Shown here: positions 1-7,827 of the stretch, in pieces
How the letters are laid out: every line of letters begins with the position of its first letter
Position numbering within the stretch: the first letter of the stretch is position 1
Assembly: GCF_007859315.1 (NCBI RefSeq)
Contig: NZ_VOHA01000002.1
Span: 434,001 to 498,000, forward strand
Direction: 5' to 3'
Length of the DNA: 64,000 nt
From: Reyranella sp. CPCC 100927
Lineage (GTDB): Bacteria; Pseudomonadota; Alphaproteobacteria; Reyranellales; Reyranellaceae
Notes under the pieces: model-generated
What the model saw: only the letters and a program-made list of their open reading frames with translations
What the model was told of the DNA's origin: nothing
Databases searched by the model: none
Translations under genes and position numbers: made by a program

Positions 1-1419
1 TTCCTGCCGGCGACGCTGCTGCTGTTCTTCGTGATCGCGCGGGCGAACCACGGCGCGGCGCGGCTGTTCCTTCTGCTCGCCTCCTTCGCCTTCTATGCCT
101 GGTGGAGCTTTGAATACGGCCTGCTGATCGTCGCCACGATCGTGGTCAACTACGCCTTCGGCCTGACGATCCAGCAACTGTCCGAGGCTGGGCATCGCCA
201 CGCGCGACTGCTGCTCGCCGTGGCAATCGGTTCGAACCTTTTGTTGCTGGGATACTTCAAGTACCGGAACTTCTTCATCGACAACGTCAACACGCTCACC
301 GGCATGGACTGGCCGCTGTCGCCGCTGGTGCTGCCGCTGGCGATCTCGTTCCACACCTTCCAGCAGATCGCATACCTGGTCGATTCGTATCGCCGCAAGG
401 TCGAGCAGCCGACGCTGACAGACTACGCGTTGTTCGTGCTGTTTTTCCCGCAGCTGATCGCCGGGCCGATCGTCCATCACTACCAGATCCTGCCGCAGTT
501 CAAAGGCGCGCGGTTCTTCACCTTCAACAGCGACTCGTTCGCTGCCGGTTTGTCGTTCTTTGTCATGGGATTGGCGAAGAAGGTTCTATTGGCGGATCCG
601 TTGGCGTCGGTAGCCGATCCCATCTTCGACGGCGCCGCCGACGATGCGCCGGCGCTGTCGCAGGCCTGGGTCGGCGTGCTTGCCTACACGCTGGGGCTGT
701 ATTTCGACTTCTCCGGCTACTCCGACATGGCGGTGGGCCTTGCCTGCATGTTCGGACTGCGGCTGCCGTACAATTTCAACTCACCTTACAAGGCGGCGTC
801 GATCATCGACTTCTGGCGCCGTTGGCACATCACGCTGTCGCTCTGGCTGCGCGACTATCTCTACGTGCCGCTGGGCGGCAACCGGCACGGCAAGGTGCGC
901 CGGTACGCCAACCTGATGGCGACCATGCTGCTGGGTGGGCTGTGGCACGGCGCGGCGTGGAACTTCGTGTTCTGGGGATTGCTGCATGGCCTCTACCTGG
1001 CGATCAACCATGGCTGGCTGGCGCTGCAAGCCAACCTCGAGCGTGGCCGCACCATCGTGTTGCCGCCACCGATGGCCTGGTTGCTGACGTTCGCGGCGGT
1101 GGCCTTCGCCTGGGTGTTCTTCCGCAGCACGACGGCGCAGCACGCATTCGCCATGGTCGAGGGCATGATCGGCCTCCACGGCCTGCACGACAGCGCGCTG
1201 GCGGCCGTGCTGGGTCCGGGCAAGGCGATGCTGCTGGCGGCGGCGCTCGCCATCGTGTTGCTGATGCCCAACACGCAACAGTTGGTCGACGGATCGGACG
1301 ATCGCGCGTGGTTGCGCTGGCGCCCCACGATGGCATGGGCCGGCGCGATCACCGGACTGTTGCTGGCATCGCTGACGCAGATGTCGGCGGTGCGCGAGTT
1401 CATCTACTTCCAGTTCTGA
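1..1419 (+). CDS. MBOAT family O-acyltransferase (AlgI/DltB-like), 5' end cut by window
   Basis: An integral membrane O-acyltransferase that would move acyl (probably acetyl) groups across the inner membrane onto an exported glycan. The reading frame is open from base 1 and begins FLPATLLLFFVIARA, typical of the first membrane helix of AlgI-like proteins, so only a short N-terminal piece is missing and the GTG at 31 is probably internal. The MBOAT signature is clear: FWRRWHITLSLWLRDYLYVP and then GGLWHGAAWNF, whose histidine is the conserved catalytic residue of the family. About ten hydrophobic helices are visible. It is followed 18 bases later by an SGNH-like gene, the usual AlgI/AlgX-type pairing. 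The glycan substrate cannot be told from this window. Confidence 0.9.
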   Translation, partial: FLPATLLLFFVIARANHGAARLFLLLASFAFYAWWSFEYGLLIVATIVVNYAFGLTIQQLSEAGHRHARLLLAVAIGSNLLLLGYFKYRNFFIDNVNTLTGMDWPLSPLVLPLAISFHTFQQIAYLVDSYRRKVEQPTLTDYALFVLFFPQLIAGPIVHHYQILPQFKGARFFTFNSDSFAAGLSFFVMGLAKKVLLADPLASVADPIFDGAADDAPALSQAWVGVLAYTLGLYFDFSGYSDMAVGLACMFGLRLPYNFNSPYKAASIIDFWRRWHITLSLWLRDYLYVPLGGNRHGKVRRYANLMATMLLGGLWHGAAWNFVFWGLLHGLYLAINHGWLALQANLERGRTIVLPPPMAWLLTFAAVAFAWVFFRSTTAQHAFAMVEGMIGLHGLHDSALAAVLGPGKAMLLAAALAIVLLMPNTQQLVDGSDDRAWLRWRPTMAWAGAITGLLLASLTQMSAVREFIYFQF

Positions 1420-1437
1420 GTGGTGAAGGAGAGCACG

Positions 1438-2466
1438 ATGGGCAGCGCTCGGCTTCCGTTCTGGCCCCTGACGCGCATTCTGTCGCCGCAGCCGGCCAGC
1501 ACGCGCTTCCTGATCGCCGTGCTGAGCCTGGTCACCGCCGGCCTGCTGGGCTTCGCCGCCATGATCGGCATCCTGGCACGGCTTCACATGCTGCCGCCGC
1601 CGCCCTTCACCGGCACGGCCTGCATGGACGAAAAGTTCAAGTTCCTCGCCCGGCATGATCTGCGCGGCGTCGACCTGATCGCCGTCGGCTCGTCGGTCAC
1701 GTGGCGCAATCTCGATGTCGCTGCCTTTCGCCGGACCGGCATCGCCCACCGACCGCTGAATGCCGCGCCGTGCTATCTGCACATGAGCGAGACGGCTTAC
1801 TTCACCGATTTCCTCCTGCAGCGCATGCACGCGGTGCGGACCGTCGTCACCGTCGTGGCACCGCGCGATTTCGAGCAATGCGCCCGATCCCGCGAGGCGT
1901 TCTTTCCTGCACCGCTGGCGGCGGCCTACATCTTTCAGTCGATGCCGGCACTGCCGATATACTTCTCGCACTTCCGGCCGCAGAAATTCTTTCCCGACGC
2001 CTGGCACATCAAGCGCATGCGCAACGCCGCCGACGGTGTCGCACCACTGGTGATGGATGCCTACGGCAGCGGGCCGCTGCGTACGCCGGTCGATTGGCTG
2101 CCGGAGCCCGTGTTCGACAACACCTGCTTCGAGGCATTGCGCGAACTGGAGCGCGTGGCCAACGTGCGCGATGCCCGCCTGGTCGTTGCGATCATTCCCC
2201 TGCAGCCGGCCTGGGGACGCAAACACGATCCCGACGGCCGCCTGATCCGCGCGTTCGAGGCACGGATCCAGACGACCGTGACCAACGCTTCGACCATCGT
2301 CCTGACCGGCGCACCGGCCACGCTGCAACACGCCGATGCGGTCCACTATCTCTGGGACAGCGCCCAGCGGTATTCGCAGCACCTCGCCAGCCGGCTGTCG
2401 GCGGCGCTCGACGATCCCGCGACCGCACAGGTGAGCAACGGCAACGCGCTGCCGAAAAAGCCGTGA
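1438..2466 (+). CDS. SGNH/AlgX-like membrane-anchored protein, MBOAT partner
   Basis: A 342-residue protein with one N-terminal membrane segment (about residues 20-45) and a periplasmic SGNH-hydrolase-like domain. The candidate block I is VGSSVTWRN, with a Ser after Gly as in SGNH and AlgX/DltD-like proteins, and the candidate C-terminal Asp-His pair is DAVH. I chose ATG 1438 because GAAGGAG lies 6-7 bases upstream; a GTG 18 bases earlier overlaps the previous stop. It directly follows the MBOAT gene, so the pair probably forms a two-step O-acetylation machine: MBOAT exports the acetyl group and this protein transfers it. Catalytic assignment is inference from motif order only. Confidence 0.7.
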   Translation: MGSARLPFWPLTRILSPQPASTRFLIAVLSLVTAGLLGFAAMIGILARLHMLPPPPFTGTACMDEKFKFLARHDLRGVDLIAVGSSVTWRNLDVAAFRRTGIAHRPLNAAPCYLHMSETAYFTDFLLQRMHAVRTVVTVVAPRDFEQCARSREAFFPAPLAAAYIFQSMPALPIYFSHFRPQKFFPDAWHIKRMRNAADGVAPLVMDAYGSGPLRTPVDWLPEPVFDNTCFEALRELERVANVRDARLVVAIIPLQPAWGRKHDPDGRLIRAFEARIQTTVTNASTIVLTGAPATLQHADAVHYLWDSAQRYSQHLASRLSAALDDPATAQVSNGNALPKKP

Positions 2467-2473
2467 CTGGCCG

Positions 2474-2689
2474 TTACGGGAGCGTCGGCGACGGTACTTC
2501 TTTCTCGACCTCGCTGGCGAACGTCTGCATGGGCGTCTGCTTGTCCTCGACGGGTTCGGCTTCGCCGCGCGCGTCGATGGACGTGTAGGATACCTCGCCG
2601 CTGGCGGAGATGCCGGTCACGTGACGGATCTCGCCGAACGCCGTTTGATAATAGCGGTTAACGAGGATCTGAACCGGTCGCATGGTCAT
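2474..2689 (-). CDS. small hypothetical protein, 71 aa
   Basis: A short acidic protein that I do not recognise. The start ATG at 2689 is preceded by GGGAGG six bases upstream, which supports translation. The middle reads like a short beta-rich domain (VQILVNRYYQTAFGEIRHV) and the C-terminus is charged and proline-rich. No signal peptide or membrane segment is visible. It converges on the SGNH-like gene, ending only eight bases after that gene stops. Confidence 0.5.
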   Translation of the reverse strand: MTMRPVQILVNRYYQTAFGEIRHVTGISASGEVSYTSIDARGEAEPVEDKQTPMQTFASEVEKEVPSPTLP

Positions 2690-2768
2690 GCGCACCTCCC
2701 TGCCATGGATGCAACGCACAACAGCGTTCAAGGCTCCCGCCCGTAACCTCGCTCCCGTCACCGGTCAG

Positions 2769-3230
2769 TCACACCGATGGGTCACCGGCAAGCGCGGCGG
2801 CCCGCTCCAGGCTGATGCCCTTGACCAGCGGGTCGGCGTGGCGATGCACCAGCTGCCAGCCGGCGCCGTCGCGACGCCAGACCAGGGTGACGCGCAGCGA
2901 CCAGTCCTGCGCCGGCAGGCCACCGACCGCGACGCACTGCCGCTCGATCACCACCAGCACCACCATGTCGCCCGAGGCATAGGCCTGTACCAGTTCCAGA
3001 TCCGTCGTGCCGGCGCGGAAGAAATGCGCCAGCGCCGCCAGGTATCCGCTGGACATGTCGAAACCGCGCGTCGGAGCGCCACCGAAGGGCGCCATGAGCG
3101 TGTAGTCCGGCGCGTGCTGGACCAGCGCGAGGTAGCCGTCCACGTCACCGCACATCAGTGCGGCATTGGCGTCGGCGCTGCGCCGGACAAGACCGGCGAT
3201 GTCGCTGTCAGTGATGCTGCCCTGCGCCAC
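2769..3230 (-). CDS. SnoaL-like/DUF4440 (NTF2-fold) protein
   Basis: A 153-residue cytoplasmic protein of the NTF2-like cone fold. The pattern is that of the SnoaL/DUF4440 group: an N-terminal helix with DANAALMCGDVDGYLALV, a strand DYTLMAPFGG, and C-terminal strands LRVTLVWRRDGAGWQLVHRHAD, the last being the usual signature of ketosteroid-isomerase-like proteins. GTG 3230 is chosen because GAGGGGG lies just upstream; the frame stays open further but without a good ribosome site. The biochemical role is unknown: these proteins may be isomerases, hydrolases or binding proteins. It is transcribed in the same direction as the LysE gene upstream. Confidence 0.7.
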   Translation of the reverse strand: MAQGSITDSDIAGLVRRSADANAALMCGDVDGYLALVQHAPDYTLMAPFGGAPTRGFDMSSGYLAALAHFFRAGTTDLELVQAYASGDMVVLVVIERQCVAVGGLPAQDWSLRVTLVWRRDGAGWQLVHRHADPLVKGISLERAAALAGDPSV

Positions 3231-3438
3231 GGATACCCCCTCGCGATGCCGCGATGTTGTCGTGCACATGGACACCGGCACATTGCCCCTATTCCCGACG
3301 CGACACGAATTCGGGCGGCCCCGTTGCCCGACCTCTCGATTTTTCTGCTCCTCATCTGTTCGGGTCTTGCGCGAGCGGCGATGACACCGTGCTGTGACGA
3401 CCGGTTCCGATCCGCCGCATGACTGATAGAACACGGGC

Positions 3439-4047
3439 TTACACGACGCCGACAGCCACTGCCGTCGCGCACCCGACCATCATGACGCCTGCCGCGATGT
3501 TCAGACGCGCCATCGCTTCCGGCGCCGCGCGTCGGCACGTCAACCGCGTGGCTGCGATCAGCAGCGCGTAGCAGGCGGCCGTGCCGACAACGATCCCCAG
3601 CGTCCACAGCGACACCGTCAGCGTTCCGGCAACGGCGCCGGCGGACAGCGCCGACGCGGCGGCGACGTAGGGCAGCAAGGTCATCGGGTTGGTGCCGGTC
3701 ACCATCAGGCTGGACACGTACGCCGCCGCGATCCCGTTGCCTCGGGTTGCGGCACCGGCAGGGGCATGGGAGAAAATGGCGCGCAGCCCGATCACCGCCA
3801 GCACGAGCGCGCTCACGACCCGCGCTGCCGCGGACATGTCCGATTGAGCCTGTACCAGCAGACCCGCGCCAGCCCCCGTCAGCGCGGCGAGCACACCGTG
3901 GACCGACGCCGCGCCCAATCCGCATGCGGCAGCCAGAGCCACGCCGTCACTGAGACAGCGTTGGATGCACATGAGCGAAACCGGGCCGATCGGCAGGGCG
4001 ACGCAAAAGCCGAACACCAGGCCCTGAAGGAGATGCTCCGACACCAT
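3439..4047 (-). CDS. LysE/RhtB family amino-acid exporter
   Basis: A six-helix inner-membrane exporter of about 202 residues, normal for the LysE family. The first helix carries the family pattern FGFCVALPIGPVSLMCIQR, including the conserved xPGP-like loop (here PIGP) and is followed by the G-rich helix ACGLGAASVHGVLAAL. Known members export basic or neutral amino acids such as Lys, Thr or homoserine; the substrate here is unknown. ATG 4047 was chosen; a GTG six bases upstream is also possible and neither has a strong ribosome site. It lies upstream of the NTF2-like gene on the same strand. Confidence 0.85.
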   Translation of the reverse strand: MVSEHLLQGLVFGFCVALPIGPVSLMCIQRCLSDGVALAAACGLGAASVHGVLAALTGAGAGLLVQAQSDMSAAARVVSALVLAVIGLRAIFSHAPAGAATRGNGIAAAYVSSLMVTGTNPMTLLPYVAAASALSAGAVAGTLTVSLWTLGIVVGTAACYALLIAATRLTCRRAAPEAMARLNIAAGVMMVGCATAVAVGVV

Positions 4048-4174
4048 AACCACGCGTATCCGGTCGGAGGACCGGACCTCCTGGCATGAGCGCGGATCAT
4101 TCTCGGTTCATCGCATCGCCGCTCGCGTCATCCATTCGAATGAGAACGTGCTTTTTCAGCCGCCACGGTGCCGA

Positions 4175-4993
4175 TCAGGTGCCGCCCTCTGCCGAGAGGC
4201 GATCCATCAGGCCGCGGGCAAAGGCCTCGGGGCTGGTGGCATAGCCGACATGGCCATCCGGCAACATCAGCGCCTCGCGGCCGATCGCGCGGCCCAGCGC
4301 CAGCGCCGCCTCGGCGGTCGGGTATCCCAGCGACGCGCCGCCCAATGCCGGCACGACCCGATCGGCGTGGGCGGCGACGGCGGCCATATCGAGCGCGACC
4401 GACGTATACTCGCGCAGTTCGCGCTCGAACCAGTAGGTGGCATTGGCGATCTTTTGCGCGTCGGGCCCGCGATTGGCGCCGCCGCTCATGATCGCATAGT
4501 CGATCGGCGCGAAGGTCTTGCGGCGAAATACGTCGAGCGCCGGCGCCGGCCCCGATTGCCGATAGAGGTCATAGACCTCGCGGAAAAAGGCGATCCATGC
4601 CTGGCCCTGCGGCAGCAGGCGCATGGCCGCCGGCTCGTAGGGCACGACCGCGCGGATGCAATCGGGATGATCGATCAGAAGCTGCAGGGCAATCACGGCG
4701 CCGGAACTGGTGCCGAAGACCGTTGCCGGTCCGTCGGACAGCCGGCGGATCAGGCGCATCGCGTCGTCGGCATCGATGGCCAGGCGGCGGGCGTAGTCCT
4801 GCGGCCCGCTCAGCACGCTGCGGGTGAAGCCGCGGCGATCGTAGGTGACCACGCGGTAGTGTCCCGCCAGCCGATCGGCCAGCGGCGGAAACACGTTGCC
4901 ATCGCCATTGGCACCGGGAATCAACAGCAGCAAGGGTCCCTCGCCGCGCGTCTCGTAGTAGATCTGCGCACCCGGCACATCGAGAACGCTCAT
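4175..4993 (-). CDS. alpha/beta hydrolase
   Basis: A 272-residue cytoplasmic alpha/beta-hydrolase-fold enzyme. Seen in order: the oxyanion region LLLLIPGANGDG (about residues 21-32), the strand VVTYDRRGFTRS, the nucleophile elbow G94-T-S96-S-G98, and a C-terminal catalytic His in GHVGY. Family members cleave esters, lactones, epoxides or C-C bonds, and the substrate cannot be assigned. Its start overlaps the stop of the MarR regulator gene by four bases (ATGA), so the two form an operon and the MarR protein probably controls it, perhaps in response to a compound the hydrolase degrades. Confidence 0.85.
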   Translation of the reverse strand: MSVLDVPGAQIYYETRGEGPLLLLIPGANGDGNVFPPLADRLAGHYRVVTYDRRGFTRSVLSGPQDYARRLAIDADDAMRLIRRLSDGPATVFGTSSGAVIALQLLIDHPDCIRAVVPYEPAAMRLLPQGQAWIAFFREVYDLYRQSGPAPALDVFRRKTFAPIDYAIMSGGANRGPDAQKIANATYWFERELREYTSVALDMAAVAAHADRVVPALGGASLGYPTAEAALALGRAIGREALMLPDGHVGYATSPEAFARGLMDRLSAEGGT

Positions 4994-5502
4994 GTCAGTG
5001 CTCCTTCGCCAACGGTGGATCTGTTTGCCTGCGCGTGCGCGCGCAGCACGGTGGCATGGCGCAACGCCGTCGTTGCGCCGTGGTCGAGAAACGCCGCGAT
5101 CGCCTTCAACTGCTGGGCGTTGAAGTCCCGGAAGACGGTGGCGACATCCGCCCGGAACGGTTCCAGCAGCTGATGGATATCGTCCAGGCGCCGCGCCACC
5201 GGCCGCAGGATCTGCTTACGCGCGTCGTCGGGATCGGGCGCGCGACGCAGGAAGCCGCCGCGTTCCAGCCGCGCCACGACACCGCTGATGGCGCCCGTCG
5301 TCAGGCCGGTGGCGGCGGCGAGCTGGCTGCCGGTCATCGCGCCCCGCTCCCGCAACAGCTCCAGGCACTTGTGGTCGGTGGGCCCCAGCCCCATCGCCTC
5401 CGCCACGGCGTGGTGAAACAGCACGATCGCCGTGCTGTAGCGCCGCGCCCGGCGCATCACGTCATCATCGGCACTTACGTCGCGTCTGGGGTCCCTGGCC
5501 AT
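4990..5502 (-). CDS. MarR family transcriptional regulator
   Basis: A 170-residue winged-helix repressor. The DNA-binding part is readable as LGPTDHKCLELLRERGAMTGSQ followed by LAAATGLTTGAISGVVARLE and the wing GFLRRAPDPDDARKQ, whose DPDDxR motif is a MarR hallmark. Flanking helices form the dimer interface. It is the first gene of a two-gene operon with the alpha/beta hydrolase. The upstream region (5519-5549) carries repeated TCGCTTA half-sites, a likely auto-operator. Ligands of this family are often phenolic or other small aromatic compounds, but none is indicated here. Confidence 0.9.
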   Translation of the reverse strand: MARDPRRDVSADDDVMRRARRYSTAIVLFHHAVAEAMGLGPTDHKCLELLRERGAMTGSQLAAATGLTTGAISGVVARLERGGFLRRAPDPDDARKQILRPVARRLDDIHQLLEPFRADVATVFRDFNAQQLKAIAAFLDHGATTALRHATVLRAHAQANRSTVGEGALT

Positions 5503-5518
5503 CCCTACCGTCCTCTTA

Positions 5519-5549
5519 TCGCTTACTATATCGCTTATATACTAAGCGA
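5519..5549 (-). promoter_or_regulatory. candidate MarR operator and promoter
   Basis: The half-site TCGCTTA occurs at 5519-5525 and 5531-5537, twelve bases apart, and its exact complement TAAGCGA follows at 5543-5549. The last two form a perfect inverted repeat with the five-base spacer TATAC. The stretch is AT-rich compared with its surroundings and starts 17 bases upstream of the MarR start codon, the expected position of a self-repressing operator. Confidence 0.55.
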
Positions 5550-5734
5550 CTTTCAAAGCAAAGTCACTTGCGCCGGCTCCACGACAAGGCCCGAACATCA
5601 AGACGCCACAAATACGAGGCAACCGGCATGTTGACGAAGCGGGTGCCTTCGGCCGAATGAACGTGGTGGATGGCGGCGCCGGCCATCGCGTTCGGCCCGC
5701 GTTTCGTCGTGAACGGCAGGAGATCGGTGTGCAC

Positions 5735-6424
5735 ATGCGTCGTATTGGTTTGGCCGCGCTCGCGGCGGCCGGATTCGTGGCCGCGCCGGCCGTCGCGATG
5801 GCGCAGCCCTCCTTCGATTGTGCCAAGGCGCAATCGGCGGCTGAAAAGGCGATTTGCGCCGACCCGGCGCTGGCCAAAGCCGACGTTGCCATCGCCGCCC
5901 GCTTCCTTGCCATCGGCAAGACCCTGGACAGCCAGGCCGGCGAGGCCTTCGACAAGGACCAGCGCTATTTCGTCCGGGTGCGCAACATCGTGGCCGACAA
6001 CGCGACCAGCCCGGCGGACCGGACAGAACGTCTGAAGGATCTTCTCGCTGAACGCGTTGCATTCCTCGGCGCGATGGAGACCGCGCCCGGCGAGGGACTG
6101 GTGGGCGAATGGCGCAATGTCGAGGGGGGCGTCACGATCGAGCGGACGGACGACGGCCGACTCACCGTGTCCATCAACACGGCGGAACCCACCACCGGAC
6201 GCTGGGTCTGCGGTGCCGGCGGTCGCGGCAAACCGGACGGCAACACGCTCGCCGTCGCGGTCGAGGACGGCGATCAAGGTGAACGGTTGACGGTCACCCG
6301 CGTCGGCGTGCTGCTGAGCGTCGAAACGATTGGCGCCGACGGTCAACAGGACGGCAGCCGCAGCTTTTGCGGCCTCAACGGCTCGGTCAATGGCTGGTTT
6401 TTCAAGGTTCGCCCCCGCCGATAG
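5735..6424 (+). CDS. exported LprI/DUF1311-like protein
   Basis: A 229-residue exported protein. A Sec signal peptide (MRRIGLAALAAAGFVAAPAVAMA) is followed by a cysteine-containing helical domain, FDCAKAQSAAEKAICADP, that matches the N-terminal pattern of LprI/DUF1311 proteins (C...AxxxxExxIC), known in some cases as lysozyme inhibitors. The C-terminal half looks like a beta-rich domain with two further cysteines (WVCGAG and FCGLNG) that may form a disulphide. ATG 5735 is chosen because the signal peptide starts there and AGGAG lies 12 bases upstream. Function is unproven; a periplasmic role is likely. Confidence 0.7.
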   Translation: MRRIGLAALAAAGFVAAPAVAMAQPSFDCAKAQSAAEKAICADPALAKADVAIAARFLAIGKTLDSQAGEAFDKDQRYFVRVRNIVADNATSPADRTERLKDLLAERVAFLGAMETAPGEGLVGEWRNVEGGVTIERTDDGRLTVSINTAEPTTGRWVCGAGGRGKPDGNTLAVAVEDGDQGERLTVTRVGVLLSVETIGADGQQDGSRSFCGLNGSVNGWFFKVRPRR

Positions 6425-6483
6425 CGGCACGGACCACGGCTCAGATTCAGTGAAAATTGGACGTTACACACAACCCCCTGGCG

Positions 6484-6621
6484 TTACCGACGTCCCCTAT
6501 TGTCGGGTTGGCGCTGCGAAACCTTCATCTCCGCGCGCCTGCGAAGGACGAACCATATCAGGAACGCCACGCCAGCTAGCGGTACCGCTGCGATCACCGC
6601 CAGGTCGAGATACATCAGCAC
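6484..6621 (-). CDS. small single-pass membrane protein, 45 aa
   Basis: A very short gene: 45 residues with one strong hydrophobic segment (about residues 5-26, LDLAVIAAVPLAGVAFLIWFVL) followed at once by RRR and a polar basic tail, which predicts N-out/C-in topology. GTG 6621 has a near-perfect ribosome site GGAGGAG ten bases upstream; ATG 6615 is an alternative start. It begins 35 bases after the stop of the secreted hydrolase on the same strand, so the two are probably co-transcribed. No family is recognised. Many such small membrane proteins modulate larger membrane complexes, but nothing here shows a partner. Confidence 0.45.
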   Translation of the reverse strand: MLMYLDLAVIAAVPLAGVAFLIWFVLRRRAEMKVSQRQPDNRGRR

Positions 6622-6656
6622 AGTTCTACATCTCCTCCACACCCACCACCAACATC

Positions 6657-7688
6657 CTACCGGGCGGATGGACAGCTCTGCACGTCGAACAATGCGGCGA
6701 GGCCGCAGGTCGACGTCAGCATGCCATCACCGTTGTGGCCGACGCCATCGACCAGCCAGAGGTTGTGATGCGGCGCGCCGCTGTCGCGCTGGCGCATCGT
6801 TGCGACGTAAGCCTCGCCCCGGGCGAGGCGATGAGGTCCTTGCGCTTCGGCCATGCAGCTCTTGTCGAGCGCCGGATGGTTGGGATCGGTGTCCTTGGTG
6901 CCCAGCAAATAGATCACGCGCCGCGCCACATAGGCCTTCTCCAATGCCTGTGGTGCGGACGCGGTGAGATACGGCGGGAGGGCCTCCATGCCGTATTTCC
7001 AGGCATTGAACCCTGGGCAGGCCGATGCGATCGCCGGCACCGGTCGCTCGGCGGAGAAGTAGGCATAGGATGACGGGTTGGCCACGACGTAGCGCACGCC
7101 AACGCCGGCAGCGGTCAATGCGGCATCGCCCTTGGCGGCAACGGCGTAGCGCTGCGCCACCTGCCCGCCGCCGGAATGACCGGCGACCACGACCTGCCGC
7201 AAACGGGGAAACAGCCGGCGATCGGCAAGGCGACCGAGGATGGCGTCGAGGACGGCAAACGAACTCGCCGGCTGCGGCCCCACCGCCGGCTCTCCGCCCT
7301 GCCAACTGGTCCAGGTCCAGCGCAAGGTGTCGGGCGGCAGACCGAAGGCCTTGACGTCGCCCTCGGCCAGGAATTGCGGCACGATCATCACGGCCGCCTT
7401 GCCGGCTTCACCGGCCGCCGTCTGCGCCTTGAGCGCCGACTGAAAGTAGACGTCGGCATTGCGCAGGCGTCCATGCAGAACGATGACCGCACGCTCGATC
7501 TGCGGCAACGGCTGCGACCAGTCCGCCGACACATAGAGCGGCGCAACGCCCCCACCCGGCACAGCCAGACGTTCAGGCGCGACAACCTTGACCGGGCGCT
7601 GGTGGGGACCGGGCTCGCCTTGCGCTGCAGCCTGCCCACTCACCAGGAGAAGGCTGAGAACAAACAAGAAGCAACGTGGTGAGAGCAT
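6657..7688 (-). CDS. secreted alpha/beta hydrolase
   Basis: A 343-residue hydrolase with a Sec signal peptide (MLSPRCFLFVLSLLLVSGQAAA). The domain shows AVIVLHGRLRN (oxyanion region), the nucleophile elbow G170-H-S172-G-G174, the strand VIYLLGTKDTDPNH and the C-terminal GVGHNG with the presumed catalytic His. This order is that of esterase/PHB-depolymerase-like alpha/beta hydrolases acting in the periplasm or outside the cell. ATG 7688 is preferred because GGAGG lies 11 bases upstream and the signal peptide starts there; an ATG 18 bases earlier is possible. It is divergent from the sugar ABC operon, with the two starts only about 140 bases apart. Substrate unknown. Confidence 0.75.
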   Translation of the reverse strand: MLSPRCFLFVLSLLLVSGQAAAQGEPGPHQRPVKVVAPERLAVPGGGVAPLYVSADWSQPLPQIERAVIVLHGRLRNADVYFQSALKAQTAAGEAGKAAVMIVPQFLAEGDVKAFGLPPDTLRWTWTSWQGGEPAVGPQPASSFAVLDAILGRLADRRLFPRLRQVVVAGHSGGGQVAQRYAVAAKGDAALTAAGVGVRYVVANPSSYAYFSAERPVPAIASACPGFNAWKYGMEALPPYLTASAPQALEKAYVARRVIYLLGTKDTDPNHPALDKSCMAEAQGPHRLARGEAYVATMRQRDSGAPHHNLWLVDGVGHNGDGMLTSTCGLAALFDVQSCPSAR

Positions 7689-7769
7689 GGCGACGGATGC
7701 CTCCATGGTGGGGGAGACCAGCCTAGCATCCCGAGCGGCGGGTTCGGAAAAGTTACCCTCGGGACTGCA

Positions 7770-7799
7770 TTGAAATCGATTTCATCCTGAGTCCATAAT
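7770..7799 (+). promoter_or_regulatory. sigma70-type promoter with LacI-family operator for the sugar ABC operon
   Basis: TTGAAA at 7770-7775 and CATAAT at 7794-7799 are separated by 18 bases and fit a housekeeping promoter upstream of the binding-protein gene. The perfect 14-bp palindrome TGAAATCGATTTCA at 7771-7784 overlaps the -35 box. It matches exactly the general LacI-family operator pattern TGNAANCGNTTNCA, with the central CpG that these regulators intercalate at. A LacI regulator is encoded at the end of the same operon, so autoregulation together with transporter control is the simple reading. Confidence 0.75.
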
Positions 7800-7827
7800 T
7801 GGCCGTGAGATCGCACGGGAGGAAACG

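Noticed and set aside
781-2382. 533-codon open frame antisense to the MBOAT and SGNH-like genes
   Set aside because: Composition is His/Arg/Gln-rich as expected from the complement of GC-rich codons; the sense strand has clear family motifs.
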